Of a stretch of DNA of 64,000 nt, positions 44,335-55,636 are shown in pieces. Every line of letters begins with the position of its first letter. Position 1 is the first letter of the stretch. The notes under the pieces were generated by a model. The model was given only the letters and a program-made list of their open reading frames with translations. It searched no databases and was not told the DNA's origin. This DNA comes from Dastarcus helophoroides (taxonomy: Eukaryota > Arthropoda > Insecta > Coleoptera > Bothrideridae). Location: assembly GCA_028583605.1 (NCBI GenBank), contig CM053328.1, forward strand, positions 6,021,304-6,085,303, written 5' to 3'. Made by a program: the position numbers and the translations under genes.

Positions 44335-45480
44335 GAAAAAAGAGTTGTGACAAAAAGTCAAAATTTTGAATGAAATTCTGAAGTTATTAGTTATAAGCTC
44401 ACGAAAAAGTCAAAATTTTCAAAACAATCCAATTTTACAAAAAAGTGAAAATTAAAAAAAATAGAATTTTTCAAATGAAATTTCAATTTTACTACATAAA
44501 AGTCGAAGCTTGGAAAAAAGTCGAAATTAAAAAAAAAGTCGAAATTGAAAAAAGTTACAATTTTCAAATAAGGTCAAAACTTCGAGAATTGGTCAGAAGT
44601 TGGACAAAGGTGGAAATTTTCAAAAAAAAGGGTAGAAGTTTTCAAAAGTTTTCTAAAAGTTTTTCAACATTTAATATATAGAAAAAAAAATCAGAATTTT
44701 GAAAAAATCGAAATTTTCAGAAAAAAGATTTATGTCAAAAAGGTCTAAATTTTAAATGAAATTTTGAAGTTATTAGTTATAAGCTCACGAAAAAGTCAAA
44801 ATTTTCAAAACAATCCAATTTTACAAAAAAGTGAAAATTAAAAAAAATAGAATTTTTCAAATGAAATTTCAATTTTACTACATAAAAGTCGAAGCTTGGA
44901 AAAAAGTCGAAATTAAAAAAAAAGTCGAAATTGAAAAAAAGTTACAATTTTCAAAAAAGGTTATAATTTCGAAAATTTGTCAAAAGTTGGACAAAGGTGG
45001 AAATTTTCAAAAAAAAGGGTAGAAGTTTTCAAAAGTTTTCTAAAAGTTTTTCAACATTTAATATATAGAAAAAAAATCAGAATTTTGAAAAAATCGAAAT
45101 TTTCAGAAAAAAGATTTATGTCAAAAAGTCTAAATTTTAAATGAAATTTTGAAGTTATTAGTTATAAGCTCAAGAAAAAGTCGCAAATTTCAGAACAATC
45201 CAATTTTACGAAAAAGTGAAAATTAAAAAAAAATAGAAATTTTTCAAATGAAACTCCAATTTTACTACATAAAAGTCGAAGCTTGGAAAAAAGTCGAAAC
45301 TGAAAAAAAGGCGAAATTGAAAAAGTCACAATTTTCAAATAAAACTTCGAGAATTTGTCAGAAGTTGGATAGAGGTGGAAATTTTCAAAAAAAAGGTAGA
45401 AGTTTTCAAAAGTTTTTTAAAAGTTTTTCAACATTCAATTTATAGGAAAAAATCGGAATTTTGAAAAAGATCACAAATTT
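44335..45480. repeat. About 385-bp tandem repeat, three copies
   Basis: The landmark TTATAAGCTCA recurs at 44391, 44777 and 45162 (periods 386 and 385). Units contain TACTACATAAAAGTCGAAGC and GTTTTTCAACATTTAATATA. They are closely similar, with scattered substitutions and A-run length changes. The Lys-rich open frames in each copy (e.g. 44445-44681) follow from composition. Confidence 0.92.
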
Positions 45481-45594
45481 GAAAGAAAATCGAAATTTGG
45501 TGTAAAAGTTTTCAAAAAATTCATAATTCAGAAAACAAAATCCTGCAAAAATGTCAAACTGTAAAAGTCTTTCCATTAATAATTTTTTTTTTCC

Positions 45595-45720
45595 TTGAAA
45601 CCATCAGCATCTTTCTGAAGTTGCTAGCTTGGCTATCAAAAAGCGTTAGAGCAACCTTTGTTGTGTTTTTTTAATCTTTCTTGGTTTCAGGGGACAAGAT
45701 TTGTATTTCAATTTTTGTAT
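45595..45720 (+). mobile_element. Repeat B copy (right arm)
   Basis: TTTCTGAAGTTGCTAGCTTG, GCTATCAAAAAGCGTTAGAG, CAACCTTTGTTGTG and GGTTTCAGGGGACAAGATTT. The ribozyme-like core is decayed (GAAAC changed to AAAAA). Confidence 0.8.
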
Positions 45721-45764
45721 TTCATTATTTTCAAAGAAATATCGAGAAAAAAAGTGAAAAAGTG

Positions 45765-47760
45765 TGTTGACCACAATCACATATTCGAATTGAATGACTC
45801 CAGAAAATTGTTTCAAAGATTAGTAGCTTTTTTAGAGCGGTGGGATATTGCGAAGGCAAGATATTGACAATGAAGCTTAGTTTCTTTTGTGAATGTGAAC
45901 AAGTGAAAAAGTTTAAAACAATAGGCCGGAAAATTCAAAAGAAATGTCCCAATGAAACAAAGCTAAGTCTTTAGGGACTTTCAGCTTTTTAAAAAAGTAC
46001 AGAGATTGCATGACTCAAGCTTACAAATTTGTTGAATATAAATTTATAAATCGATTTGATTGTAAGAGGTGGCCGGCGACTCAAATGCATAGTACTGTAT
46101 ATAAATAATTTAGGTTTACACATGCATCGACCTAATACTCTCAAAGTTTTAGCCTTATCCCAAATAAATTTCCAAGATACACGCTTATCTATCTATTAAA
46201 GTCTCCAGGTTACACGCTTATCTAACTATTAAAGTCTCCAGGTTACTCGCTTATCTAACTATTGAAGTCTCCAGGCTACACGCTTATCCACTGGTTAAAG
46301 TCTCCAAGTTATACGCTTATCCTCGTATTGAATTCTCCAGTTTGCAGGCCTATCTACTAGAAGTTTTCAAATTTTACTACTTTTGATGTCTTCGGGTCAA
46401 TTTATTGGAGCCGTTAGTGAAATTAGCTCTTTAAATCTTTATGGCAGTTCAATAGAGAATTTTAGGTTTCCTATAATTCTTGGAAATATAAAATTTTCTA
46501 AAATCTATAAACATTCTAGTTGTGGCTGCTTTATTTTATAAATACGTTAGGCACGGAAATTACTGAATGTAAACAATTCCCAAAAGATGGTGATTTTCAA
46601 AACACTGTACCTTCAAAAAAATGGTCAAAAAATAAATAAATGAATTGCGAATTAAAGCTCTGACTGCAAATCTTTGCAGCCTAAAAAAACATCAGTTGAT
46701 GAACTGACACAAGTATACTAGGCGTAGAGATTAAGAGAGATGAAAAAAAAAACAAATTTTCGAGATGATTTTCAAAACGCTGTAATTTAATCTTTCTTGG
46801 TTTCAGGGAACAAAATTTGTATTTTAATTTTTCTATCATGAAAACAAAAATAACCAAAGTACTATGAAAAATTACCTAATTAAAATACATAATAGAAATA
46901 GAAAGAGGGAAATTATTCAGGGAAAAAAAATCTTAAATAAACTTTCATGAGAATTTTGGAGTTGCTTCTTTGCCAAATTGGCCACAGCAATTGGCACAGA
47001 AGTTTCCAGTCGTAGGTTATTTAGTCTGGACCTGTGGCCTCTTTTAACTATTTCCATTACGCAAACATAAGGTTCTTCCAAAATCATAGGCGTTGCTAGA
47101 AAAGCTCTGACTGCAAAACTTTGCAGCTTAAAAAAACATCAGTTGATGAACTGACGCAAGTGTACTAGGTGCAGAGATTAAGAGAGATGAAAAAAAAATT
47201 TGAGATGATTTTCAAAACGCTGCAATTTAATCTTTCTTGGTTTCAGAGGACAAGATTTGTATTTCAATATTTTAAAAAAAAAGACACGATATCGGGAAAA
47301 AGTGAAAAGTTTAAAAAAATATGCTGGAAAATTTACAAGAAATGTCCCAATTAAAAAAAGCTAAGTCTTTGGGACTTTCAGCTCTTTAAAAAGGTACAGA
47401 GATTGCATGACTAAAGCTTACAAATTTGTTAAATATAAATTTATAAAGTCTTTCGATTTGATTGTAAGAGGTGGCTGGCGACTGAATTGCATAGTATTGT
47501 ATATAAATAATTTAAGTTTACACATGGATCGACTTTATAATCTGAAAATTTTAGCCTTATCCCAAATAAATTTCCAAGATACACGCTTATCTAACTATTG
47601 AAGACTCCAGGTTACACGCTTATCTAACTATTGAAATCTCCAGGTTACTTGCCTATCCACTCGTTAAAGTCTCCAAGCTATACGCTTATCCTCGTATTGA
47701 ATTCTCCAGCTTTCAGGCCTATTTACTAAAAGTTTCCACATTTTGGTATTTATTATATTG
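45765..47760. repeat. Repeat A array, two units
   Basis: Units begin near 45996 and 47393. The upstream GAGCGGTGGGATATTGCGAA segment matches 29.5 kb. The first unit has four 33-bp repeats (AAGTCTCCAGGTTACACGCT). Between the units, 46,945-47,100 is a short Repeat E fragment. The second unit is closest to the 16.9-kb copy. Confidence 0.87.
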
Positions 47761-48725
47761 GTATTATATTGGTATTTCAATTTTTCTATTAATAAAACAA
47801 AAATAACTAAAGTAGTCTAAAAAATTATTTAATTAAAATACATACCAGAAGTGAAAAGAGGAAAATTATTGTGGGAAAAAAATCTAAAACAAACTCTAAT
47901 GAGAATTTAGAAGTTGCTTCTTTGCCAAATTTGCTGCAGCAACTGGCACAGAAGTTTCTAGTCGTAGGTTATTTAGTCTGAACCTGTGACCCTTTTTAAC
48001 TATTTTTATTACGGAAACATAAGTTCGTCCAAAATCATAGGCGTCACTAGAATAGGGCAGGGTGGGGCGCTTGCCCCCACCCTTCTCTATTCTGGTTCAT
48101 GCAGTAAGCTGAAACTTTATATGTATTCAATTAGGGTACTTTCCAATTCCTCAGAATTCATCCTTTCATTGAAACATTTTTTCGAAATTTCTATCTTTTT
48201 CTCAAATTTGTTTACAAACTGTCTTTTTCTTTTGAAATTTCTTAGAATTTGACTTCTTTTATCAAACATGACAAAACTTCGAAATTAAACAGTTTGTTGC
48301 TTTTTGTAAAATTTCGCAATTTTTCGAAATTTGACTTTTCTGAAAATTTCGGCTTTCTTAATTCTGAAAATTTCAGCTTGTTTATTAAAATTTGCGTTTT
48401 TCTGAAAATTTGGTCGATTTTATAATAAAAAAGTATAGTTTTTGGAGTTTTAGTGAAAGGAAAAATTACGAAGAAAATTTCTTTGTAAATTTCAACTCTT
48501 TTTAATCCAAATTCCTGAAAGTTTCAACTTGTTTAGCAAAATTTCGATGTATATCACAATATTTGATATCATCTGACGCCCGTTGAGGTAAGGTGGGGCC
48601 TCTGGCTTGAGGAGTGAAGAGAAAATAAAAACTCGATTTTTTTTTAAATTTGCCTTTTCTAAATTTCGATAAAATCTGATTCTTTTTGGGAAATTTAGAA
48701 TTTTCACTAAGATTAAACTTTTTTA
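47761..48725. repeat. Repeat E copy
   Basis: CAACTGGCACAGAAGTTTC, TCATAGGCGTCACTAG, CTTGCCCCCACCC, TCTATTCTGGTTCATGCAG and TGACGCCCGTTGAGGTAAG align with 17.6-18.35 and 34.5-35.35 kb. Confidence 0.82.
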
Positions 48726-49452
48726 CTTAAAAGTTAAATCTTCTTCCCAAAAGTTTTCAAAATATAAAGACGGAATGTTTTAAAAAAGCCGTAAACCCTC
48801 GAGAGGGTCGATGTTTTCAAAAGTCGTAAATTTTAAAAAACTTAAATTTTCAAAAAGAATTGAAACGTTTTTAAAAAATCAAATTTCAAAAGTCAGATTT
48901 ACAAAAAAATTGAAATTTCCAGTGGAAGTTTCAAAAAAGGTCGACATTTTCAAAAATAAGATCAAACATTTGAAGAAACTTAATTTTCAAAAAACATCAA
49001 TGCTTCGAGGTAAATTCAAAAAATTCAAAAACATTTGAGATATTGAAAAGGAAATTTTCAATAAAGTTGAAAATTTCCAAAAATAAGGATAAAAGTTATA
49101 GAAAAAAGTAAAAAGTTCAAAAAAAAAATCAAAACTTGTTTAAATAAGCCAAAATTTTGACAAATTTGGAGAAATTGAAATTTTCAGGGTCAAAATTTCG
49201 AATTAAGTCAAAATTTTTAAAATTAAATCAATATTTCGAATTTTGGACGTAGAAATTTTTAAAATCAAATCAATATTTCGAATTTTGGAAGTCGAATGAG
49301 AAAAAATTGACATTGTGAGAGTGGTGGGTGTTTTAAAATGTCGAAAGTTTCGCATTAAGTCGAAATTTTCAGAAAAGTGACTCAAGAATCTTTTCTCTTT
49401 TTTTACGTAGACGAAAGCGCGGGTATTAGTTAGTCTTTTATTAAATTTAAAC
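48726..49452. repeat. AT-rich low-complexity filler
   Basis: Degenerate AAATTTTCAAAAA-type sequence with a local direct repeat near 49,205-49,290 (TTTTTAAAATTAAATCAATA, TTTCGAATTTTGGA). No genes. Confidence 0.55.
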
Positions 49453-49464
49453 AGTTTTATTTTT

Positions 49465-49668
49465 AAAAATTGAAACACAGAACTTGTCCCCTGAAACCAA
49501 GAAAAATTAAAAAACACAACAAAGGTTGCTCTAACGCGTTTCGACAGCCAAGCTGTCATCTTCAGAGAGAAACTGTTGTGTTTTTTAATTTTTCGTGGTT
49601 TCAGGGGACAAGTTCTGTGTTTCAATTTTTGAAGATAACCAAGGACCAGTCCGTTGTATCAAAAAAAA
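49465..49668 (+). mobile_element. Repeat B copy with 12-bp target duplication and A-tail
   Basis: Left arm 49465-49569 includes the reversed ribozyme-like block. The right arm starts again at TTGTGTTTTTTAATTTTTC, so the centre is deleted. The trailer AAGATAACCAAGGACCAGTC and CGTTGTATC is followed by a run of A. AGTTTTATTTTT occurs exactly at 49453-49464 and 49669-49680. One-sided trailer, A-run and 12-bp duplication together indicate retroposition. Confidence 0.88.
49529..49569 (-). ncRNA. Hammerhead-like core with compensatory stem change
   Basis: On the minus strand: CTCT, CTGAAGA, T, GACAGC-TTG-GCTGTC, GAAAC, GCGTT, AGAG. Relative to the common GATAGC/GCTATC stem, one U-A pair has become C-G on both sides. 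This two-sided change supports a real base-paired stem. Confidence 0.55.
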
Positions 49669-49680
49669 AGTTTTATTTTT

Positions 49681-51045
49681 GAACATCTTTTGATCAAAAA
49701 TAAGACACTAAACTCAAAATTTCGACTGTCCTAAATATTTTCACTTTTTATTTCGAAATTAGAATCTAAAATCGAAACTTGGACTTTTTTTTGTTCGAAA
49801 CTACTTATTTTTGAAATTTTTTTCGACTTTTTTGGGAAATTTGGTTTGTTATGGATATCAACTGCTTCAAAATGTTTAATTTTATTATTTTTTTGAATTC
49901 TTAATTTTAACTCAATATTTGTTTGTTGTAAGTTATTTTTAAAATTACGATTTAAATGCATTTAAAAAGTTTTCATTTTTTGAAACTGATTATAGCTTTT
50001 TTTATAAATTTTGTTTTTTAACAACAAACATTCTTCTCTTAACAACAAAATTCCGTCTTTTAACAACAAAATTTCGTCTTTTAACAAGAAAATTTTGTCT
50101 TTTAACTACAAAATTTCGTTTTTTACCCACAAAATTTCCTCGAAATTTCGACTTTTTCTCGTCAAAATTTCGGTTTAACATTTCATATTGACTTTTTTGT
50201 TTGTCAATTCCCAACTTGAACTCAGCATTTCCTTTTTTAAATTTTGGGTTCAAAATCAAACATTTTTTAAAAATTTGGACTTTTCATTTCTTTTCAAATT
50301 TTGGGTTCATAATCAAACATTTTTTAAAAATTTGGACTTTTCTTTTCAAATTCTAAATTTTTCTAGACGTCTTTAATTCTTTTTTAAGACTTTTTTGTTT
50401 GTCAGTTCCCAACTTGAACTCAGCATTTTCTTTTTCAAATTTTGGGTTCAAAATCAAACATTTTTTAAAAATTTGGACTTTTCTTTTCTTTTTCAAATTT
50501 TGGTTTCAAAATCAAACATTTTTTAAAAATTTGGACTTTTCTTTTCAAATTCTAAATTTTTCTAGACGTCTTTAATTCTTTTTTAAGACGTCAACCTAAA
50601 TATCAAAGTCTTTGATCTTTTTCTTAAAGTTTGGATTTTTTACTTTCTGTTTCGTATATTTTTCACCTTAACCCAAAATTTGGGTTTTTTTAAAAGCTTT
50701 TGATTATTTTTTTTTGGAATTTTACTTTTTTTCTTGGTATTTCAAGTTTTAACCCAAAACTGTTTTAAAAATTCATTTTTTGATCAGGATTTTGGTTTTG
50801 TTCAAAATTACGAGTTTAAACTTGCAATTTTTGCCTTTTTCTCAAGGTATCCATTTTATACTAAAAATTTCGTTTTGTTTGAGATATTATCATTTTTTAT
50901 TCCAAGAAACACCTACTTAATTTTATATCAAACTGAAAGTTGTAAACTTCCAGTTTCTTTTTAAATATTGAACTTAATTTTAAGTTTCAATTTTTTTCTT
51001 TACATTTAAATGTATTTTTCATTTTAATTTTCATTTTAAATTTAG
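49681..51045. repeat. AT-rich filler with two local tandem repeats
   Basis: At about 50,020-50,130 a unit of about 22 bp (TTTTAACAACAAAATTTCGTC) is repeated five times. At 50,190-50,600 a block of about 198 bp (TTGTTTGTCAATTCCCAACT to TCTAGACGTCTTTAATTC) is repeated twice, and each copy contains a doubled TTGGGTTCAAAATCAAAC segment. No gene. Confidence 0.7.
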
Positions 51046-51329
51046 TCTTCATGGTAGACCCTTATTGACCGGAAATATTATGTTTTTTTCAATTTATTTA
51101 ACATTTCTTCGGCCCAGTTTGGAAATATTTAAATTTTTTTATGGTTTGTTGACAATTTTCTAAACAGTTTTTGAAATGCGACTACGTGATATTTAATGGA
51201 CGTTTTTAATAAATTTAAATATCACGTAGTCGCATTTCAAAAACTGTTTAGAAAATTGTCAACAAACCATAAAAAAATTTAAATATTTCCAAACTGGGCC
51301 TAAGAAATGTTAAATAAATTGAAAAAAAC
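51046..51329. mobile_element. Repeat C, clean hairpin copy
   Basis: Leader CTTCATGGTAGACCC to ATATTAT (51046-51081), left arm 51082-51196, loop of about 18 bases, right arm 51215-51329 ending AATTGAAAAAAAC. The arms are near-perfect (about 115 bp). TTTAAATTTA is found on both sides (51035-51044, 51337-51346), a weak duplication because it is AT-only. Confidence 0.9.
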
Positions 51330-52380
51330 AAAAAAATTTAAATTTAATGTTTAAACGAGGAAATTTTAAGAAAAAATTAAGACTTAGGAAAACAAGAGTA
51401 TTATAAAAAAATGTTATGGTAGGAAGGTTGAAAGTATAGGAAAAAATAAAGAGAAACATGGAGTTTGTAATTGAAATTTTGGAACAAAGTCGACGCTAGA
51501 AATTTAATGATTAAAGTGAAATTTGTAAAAAAGCTACATAAGGTTGAAGAAAAAATCGTGATTGCGAAAGTCAATATTTTTATAAAAAATAATTTTCGAA
51601 TTTAAATTCGAAAGTTTGGAAAATAATAAATCTGGATGTTACACCCCTTTGGGCGAAGTAAAAATTTCGATAAAACAACTAAATTGAGAAATTAAAATTG
51701 AACTTGTAAAATATCTTTTTCAGAGTTTGGATTTAGAGACCAATGTAATATTTCAAAAGTCAAGATTTTTCCAAAAAATAATTTTTCAGCCTTAAAGTCG
51801 CAAGTTTAAGAAACAATTCAAATAAAAAGTTAAACAAATTGGAAAAACAATTCTAAAAATCGATAGTTTATATAAAGAAAAATGTTTATCCAAATTTTTC
51901 GTATTTCTAAATTTTGAAAAATGTTCGAAGTGTGGAAAAAATCGAAAATTTGAAATTTTGAAATGAAATTCTCAATTTAAAAGAACCTAAAATGTATAAA
52001 CAAAATTTCGAGGGAAAGTCGAAATTCCGAAAATATAGTAGAAATTTCAAAAAAAATACTCAAGTTTTAAAAAAGATTAAATTAGAGTTTAAGTCCAAAT
52101 ATTAGAGAAAAACTAAGAAATCTAAAGTGCCAACTTGAATTTTTAAATAAATGGAAAAAGGTCAAAGTCATTTTCAGTCTGAAGTCAGAATTTTACGAAA
52201 AAAAAAACAAAATTGGAAATGAAATTGTATACTCAGAATATTGATGTAATTAAAATGCGAAGGAAATATTAAAATATGTAATTAAAAGTCAGGATATTCT
52301 CTTTTTAATTCGAAATTAAACTCTAAATTTCGAAAGCGTTTCTGGAAAAAGTCGAAATTTTAAGCAGCTTCAGTTTACAC
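51330..52380. repeat. AT-rich low-complexity filler
   Basis: Degenerate AAATTTCGA-type sequence with no recognisable gene. Confidence 0.55.
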
Positions 52381-53640
52381 ATCAGTTCTTTGTGTATGAA
52401 AATTGTTTGATTTAATACCAGCCACAAATTGAAAAGTGTTTATTTTGCATTCAAAATGTTATTTCATCATTGATGTGTCGCTTCTAAATAAAATTGAAAG
52501 GTGAATCAAGTCTGAAGCAGAAAGCTGAAATTCCCTCTTAATTGCTTATTTATAAAAAAAATTAGCGTCTGTTAAAGAACACTAACAAGTGAGGTGAGCA
52601 CAATGGATTCCCATTTTCATAGTTTTTAGAGAAATAACCGTTAAACAATTTAGCTTAAAGCGCTTCTTTGTTTTTATGAGCGCCTTCAAGATATCCATAA
52701 CAATATCGTAAACTAACCTATAAACAGTCGTTTAAAATCTAATACTAGAACAGCTATTCTTGTTATGTTTTTCACAATGGAAATGTAGTAAGGAAACCGG
52801 ACCAGTTCCAACGATAATGTGATTGTTTAGCGGTTTCAGAGTTGTTGTCGAGCATTTTTTAGCTTTCAGTTAGAATCTCAGATCGAAGAGATAAAATCAA
52901 AGCGATTTTATTGCATCGAATTGGATTTTTTACTCATTTATCACCAATAATATAAAGAACAACTGAGGTATAAATGTAGACAAAATCGATATGTCCTACA
53001 AGAAGGGAATAAGTTAAATTGAAACGTTAATCGCTTACGTGTCAAATGTATACAAAGGGACAAGATTTCAGCTAAGCTAGAAAGCTTATCAATTATGTAA
53101 ATTCTCCCGCTGTCGTCAACTACTAAATAAAATGCTATAACCGCTAATTAAACTTCGTTTGAACGAGTAAAATTCGAAGTCGACATAAAGTACCTCTATC
53201 AGCTAACTATCTATACCTTTAAGTACTGCTGCCTCTAAATGGTTCGAGAGTGAAAGGAGTCCGTAGATCGCCCACAGACGTTAGCACGTGGATTAAAGCA
53301 TAAGATGTCATTATTACACTGATCGAAATCGTAGTTTATCACATAATTATTAGAGTGGTTGGCTTTCTTTGCCTGTAGCTACGAATAAAACGCCGCATCG
53401 CATCGCCGAGAAATAGAGCAAACACATCGTGCTGTTTTTCTGTTAAAATGTGTTTGCATCGCTCTTGTCAAGCATAATGGACAACCCGACGGAGCGAAAT
53501 ATGAATTTTTACAAATACAATGTAGCGCAATGTAGGGAATGCCTAGAATCTTACTCTGAAGACGAGAAGCAACCTGGCAATTCAACTGAAGGGACAGTAT
53601 TTTAGTCGAACAACTGGGTCGCAGCATTGAGGTTTTCAGA
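52381..53640. other. Unique non-coding sequence
   Basis: About 1.26 kb of mixed-composition DNA with no repeat membership seen. A Cys-rich minus-strand open frame at 53379-53627 matches no zinc-finger spacing or other family I know. It could belong to an intron of the hamlet-like gene if that gene continues upstream beyond the window. Confidence 0.4.
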
Positions 53641-53649
53641 AACTTATGT

Positions 53650-53835
53650 AAGAAGTCTCCCTATTGCGCTCTAATAAGTGATTACAGCGCTCTAATCCCT
53701 TATTAGAGCGCAGTAGGGGGACTTCTACAGGAGATAAGCAAGTAACTCAGAGACTCCAATAGGCGATAAGCGCGTAGCCTGGAGACTTCAATAGGCGATA
53801 AGCGAGTAGTTCGGAGATTTCAATAGCCGGCCATA
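53650..53835. repeat. Palindrome plus short 32-bp minisatellite
   Basis: AGAAGTCTCCCTATTGCGC and its near reverse complement GCGCAGTAGGGGGACTTCT form an inverted pair (about 53650-53677 and 53699-53728). Three copies of the unit GGCGATAAGCGAGTAG plus GGAGACTTCAATA follow to 53835. The unit is that of the 55.6-kb array. Confidence 0.8.
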
Positions 53836-54202
53836 TGCGAACAAATCTGATCTGCAGATTCAGTCCGCACAGATATATCTGCGCACTCGGCTCGTGACAT
53901 ACCAAATATGATGCTAACTAATGTACATATATCGGGTGTAACATGAGCATGGTACATCCCTTTTTTTCCCTTTATTTATGAAGATAAAATATTTAAACTT
54001 ACTACTCTTGATGTACTTATAAAATGTCAAATTTTGACGTAAACATAAGATTCCTGCTGCTGTCATTTTTGCTAAAACTGATACAAACTTTTGATTTTTA
54101 AATGCAGCAACCTGTATATTGATAACGAAGGCTTCCACGGCCAGAGTCAGTACAGGAGATACTTCTTCCGGGATTGGACCGTGTCAAAGAACTACTAAAA
54201 GT

Positions 54203-54245
54203 GTTCGACGTTTCGCCCACCATCGTAGGGGGCTTCTTCAGGAAC
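54203..54245 (-). ncRNA. Hammerhead-like core, left arm of the 54.1-kb element
   Basis: Reverse complement of the block at 54393-54435: GTTC, CTGAAGA, A, GCCC...GGGC stem-loop, GAAAC, GTC, GAAC. It faces the other copy across the hairpin. Confidence 0.5.
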
Positions 54246-54392
54246 AAAGAAAGAAAAATAGATGAAAAGAGGAATATGAGGGAATATGCAAAAAAAGAAA
54301 AATAAATTGAATTGAATTGAAATTGGCCTTTTTATTTTTCTTTTTTTTGCATATTCCCTCATATTCCTCTTTTTATCTATTTTTCTTTCTTT

Positions 54393-54435
54393 GTTCCTGA
54401 AGAAGCCCCCTACGATGGTGGGCGAAACGTCGAAC
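54393..54435 (+). ncRNA. Hammerhead-like core with GTC site, right arm
   Basis: GTTC (54393-54396), CTGAAGA (54397-54403), one A, GCCC (54405-54408) pairing with GGGC (54420-54423), GAAAC (54424-54428), GTC (54429-54431), GAAC (54432-54435). GTTC pairs with GAAC as helix I. GUC is the canonical hammerhead cleavage triplet, and ACGT is a self-complementary minimal helix III as proposed for dimeric Penelope-like hammerheads. The extra A after CTGAAGA is non-standard. Confidence 0.55.
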
Positions 54436-55308
54436 ACTTTTAGTAGTTCTTTGACACGGTCCAATCCCGGAAGAAGTATATCTTGTACCAACCTGTATAT
54501 TATTACATTTTGTAATCTGCACAATTTTCTAAATACAATGCACTAAAAAAAGTAATTTATAAAGGATTAAAAATTCTTTTGATCTCCTTTTATTTTTCAA
54601 CCTAGAAGGCTATGACTTATTCTAATTAATTGTAATGGACAACACTGGCGTTAAAAAAATCAAATCATGTAAAAAAAGAAGTATTTCATTCTTTTATCTT
54701 GTGATAAAGTTAAAAAAACTGGTTTTTATGTCATAACTTCATTTTTTTAAATAGCACCATATTGGTATTACCAAAAAGTATAATTAATGGCAAATTTAAT
54801 CATATTTTCATTTTTGCTGTAAAATTAATAAAACTTAAGTTACAGCCAAAGTAATTTAAAATATTCGGTTTTAGTTTATTTGAAGTTTTATTCAATAAAA
54901 CATTAGATAGCTGTGAAAAAAAATGAAAAAAAGGACACTTTCTAAGTTTTTCTTATTAATTTGGAGCGCTGATATGGTCAGGTAGCATTAATTAGAATGA
55001 GTCATAACCTTCTAGGTTGAAAAATGAAATGACACCAAATAAATGTTCAATTCTTTAAAAATCACTCACTTTATGTGAATTGTATCCAGTAAATTGTAGA
55101 GATTCCAAAAATGTACTTATATGCAGGATGTTCTAATTAAAAATAAAAAGTTTGTATCAGTTTTCAGCGGAAATGGCAGCAGTAGGAATGTCAATTTCAT
55201 GTCAGAATTTGACATTTTATAAATACATTAGGTGCAGCAACTTTGAAAATTTTATTTTCTTAAATAAAGAAATAATAGGGGGTGTACCATGATCCTGTTA
55301 CACCCGAT

Positions 55309-55636
55309 ATGTACACATATTATCCAATTAAATCTTTAATTAAAAACTTCGCGTTAGTGGGATAATACTCGTCACTTTTGTACAAATTGGAATCGGCTCG
55401 CGGTATGTTTGCATGCCCTCGAGATTTAGTTGGGGTTATTTTTGAGTGAAAGCTGTCAAATTTCAGAAGGAATTAAAACCTTTAACAGCCTTCGACATAC
55501 TTAGTCCTGTGCAAGATGAAGTCTGCAGGTTAGTCTGTGACTCGGCCCTGTCCATTAACGCAAAGTTAATTCGGCTGATTTGATATGTCCCATATCTAAT
55601 TCGTCAAATAATCCGCTGGTGTATGGTCGGCTCTTA
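55309..55636. other. Unique spacer
   Basis: About 330 bases of mixed-composition sequence (GGAATCGGCTCGCGGTATG, CATGCCCTCGAGATTTAG). No feature was recognised. Confidence 0.4.

Larger units (their letters stand above)
54121..54488. mobile_element. Hairpin retroposon with ribozyme-like cores and 13-bp target duplication
   Basis: CAACCTGTATATT occurs at 54108-54120 and 54489-54501. Between them lie a one-sided leader (54121-54150, containing AAGGCTTCCACGGCC), a left arm (54151-54305), a 25-base loop, and a right arm (54331-54488) that is almost a perfect reverse complement. Each arm contains a hammerhead-like block. An open frame of 109 codons across it is an accident of the palindrome. Confidence 0.88.
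53931..55308. mobile_element. 1.38-kb long-inverted-repeat (foldback) element
   Basis: Left end ATCGGGTGTAACATGAG and inverted right end ATCGGGTGTAACAGGAT, with similarity continuing inward for about 190 bp (CATGGTACA, TATAAAATGTCAAATT, AACTGATACAAACTTT). It resumes at about 54,590-54,640 facing 54,985-55,040 (TTTTTCAACCTAGAAGG). Flanks read ATGTACATAT and ATGTACACATAT, a possible imperfect target duplication. There is no transposase. Bases 54121-54488 are a later insertion. Confidence 0.8.

Noticed and set aside
53379..53627. Cys-rich minus-strand open frame as an upstream zinc-finger exon of the hamlet-like gene
   Set aside because: Cys and His spacing does not fit C2H2 or other zinc-binding patterns, and no splice sites frame it convincingly.
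54195..54524. 109-codon open frame on the minus strand
   Set aside because: It runs through a near-perfect hairpin, so its two halves are sense and antisense of the same sequence. It is a palindrome artefact.
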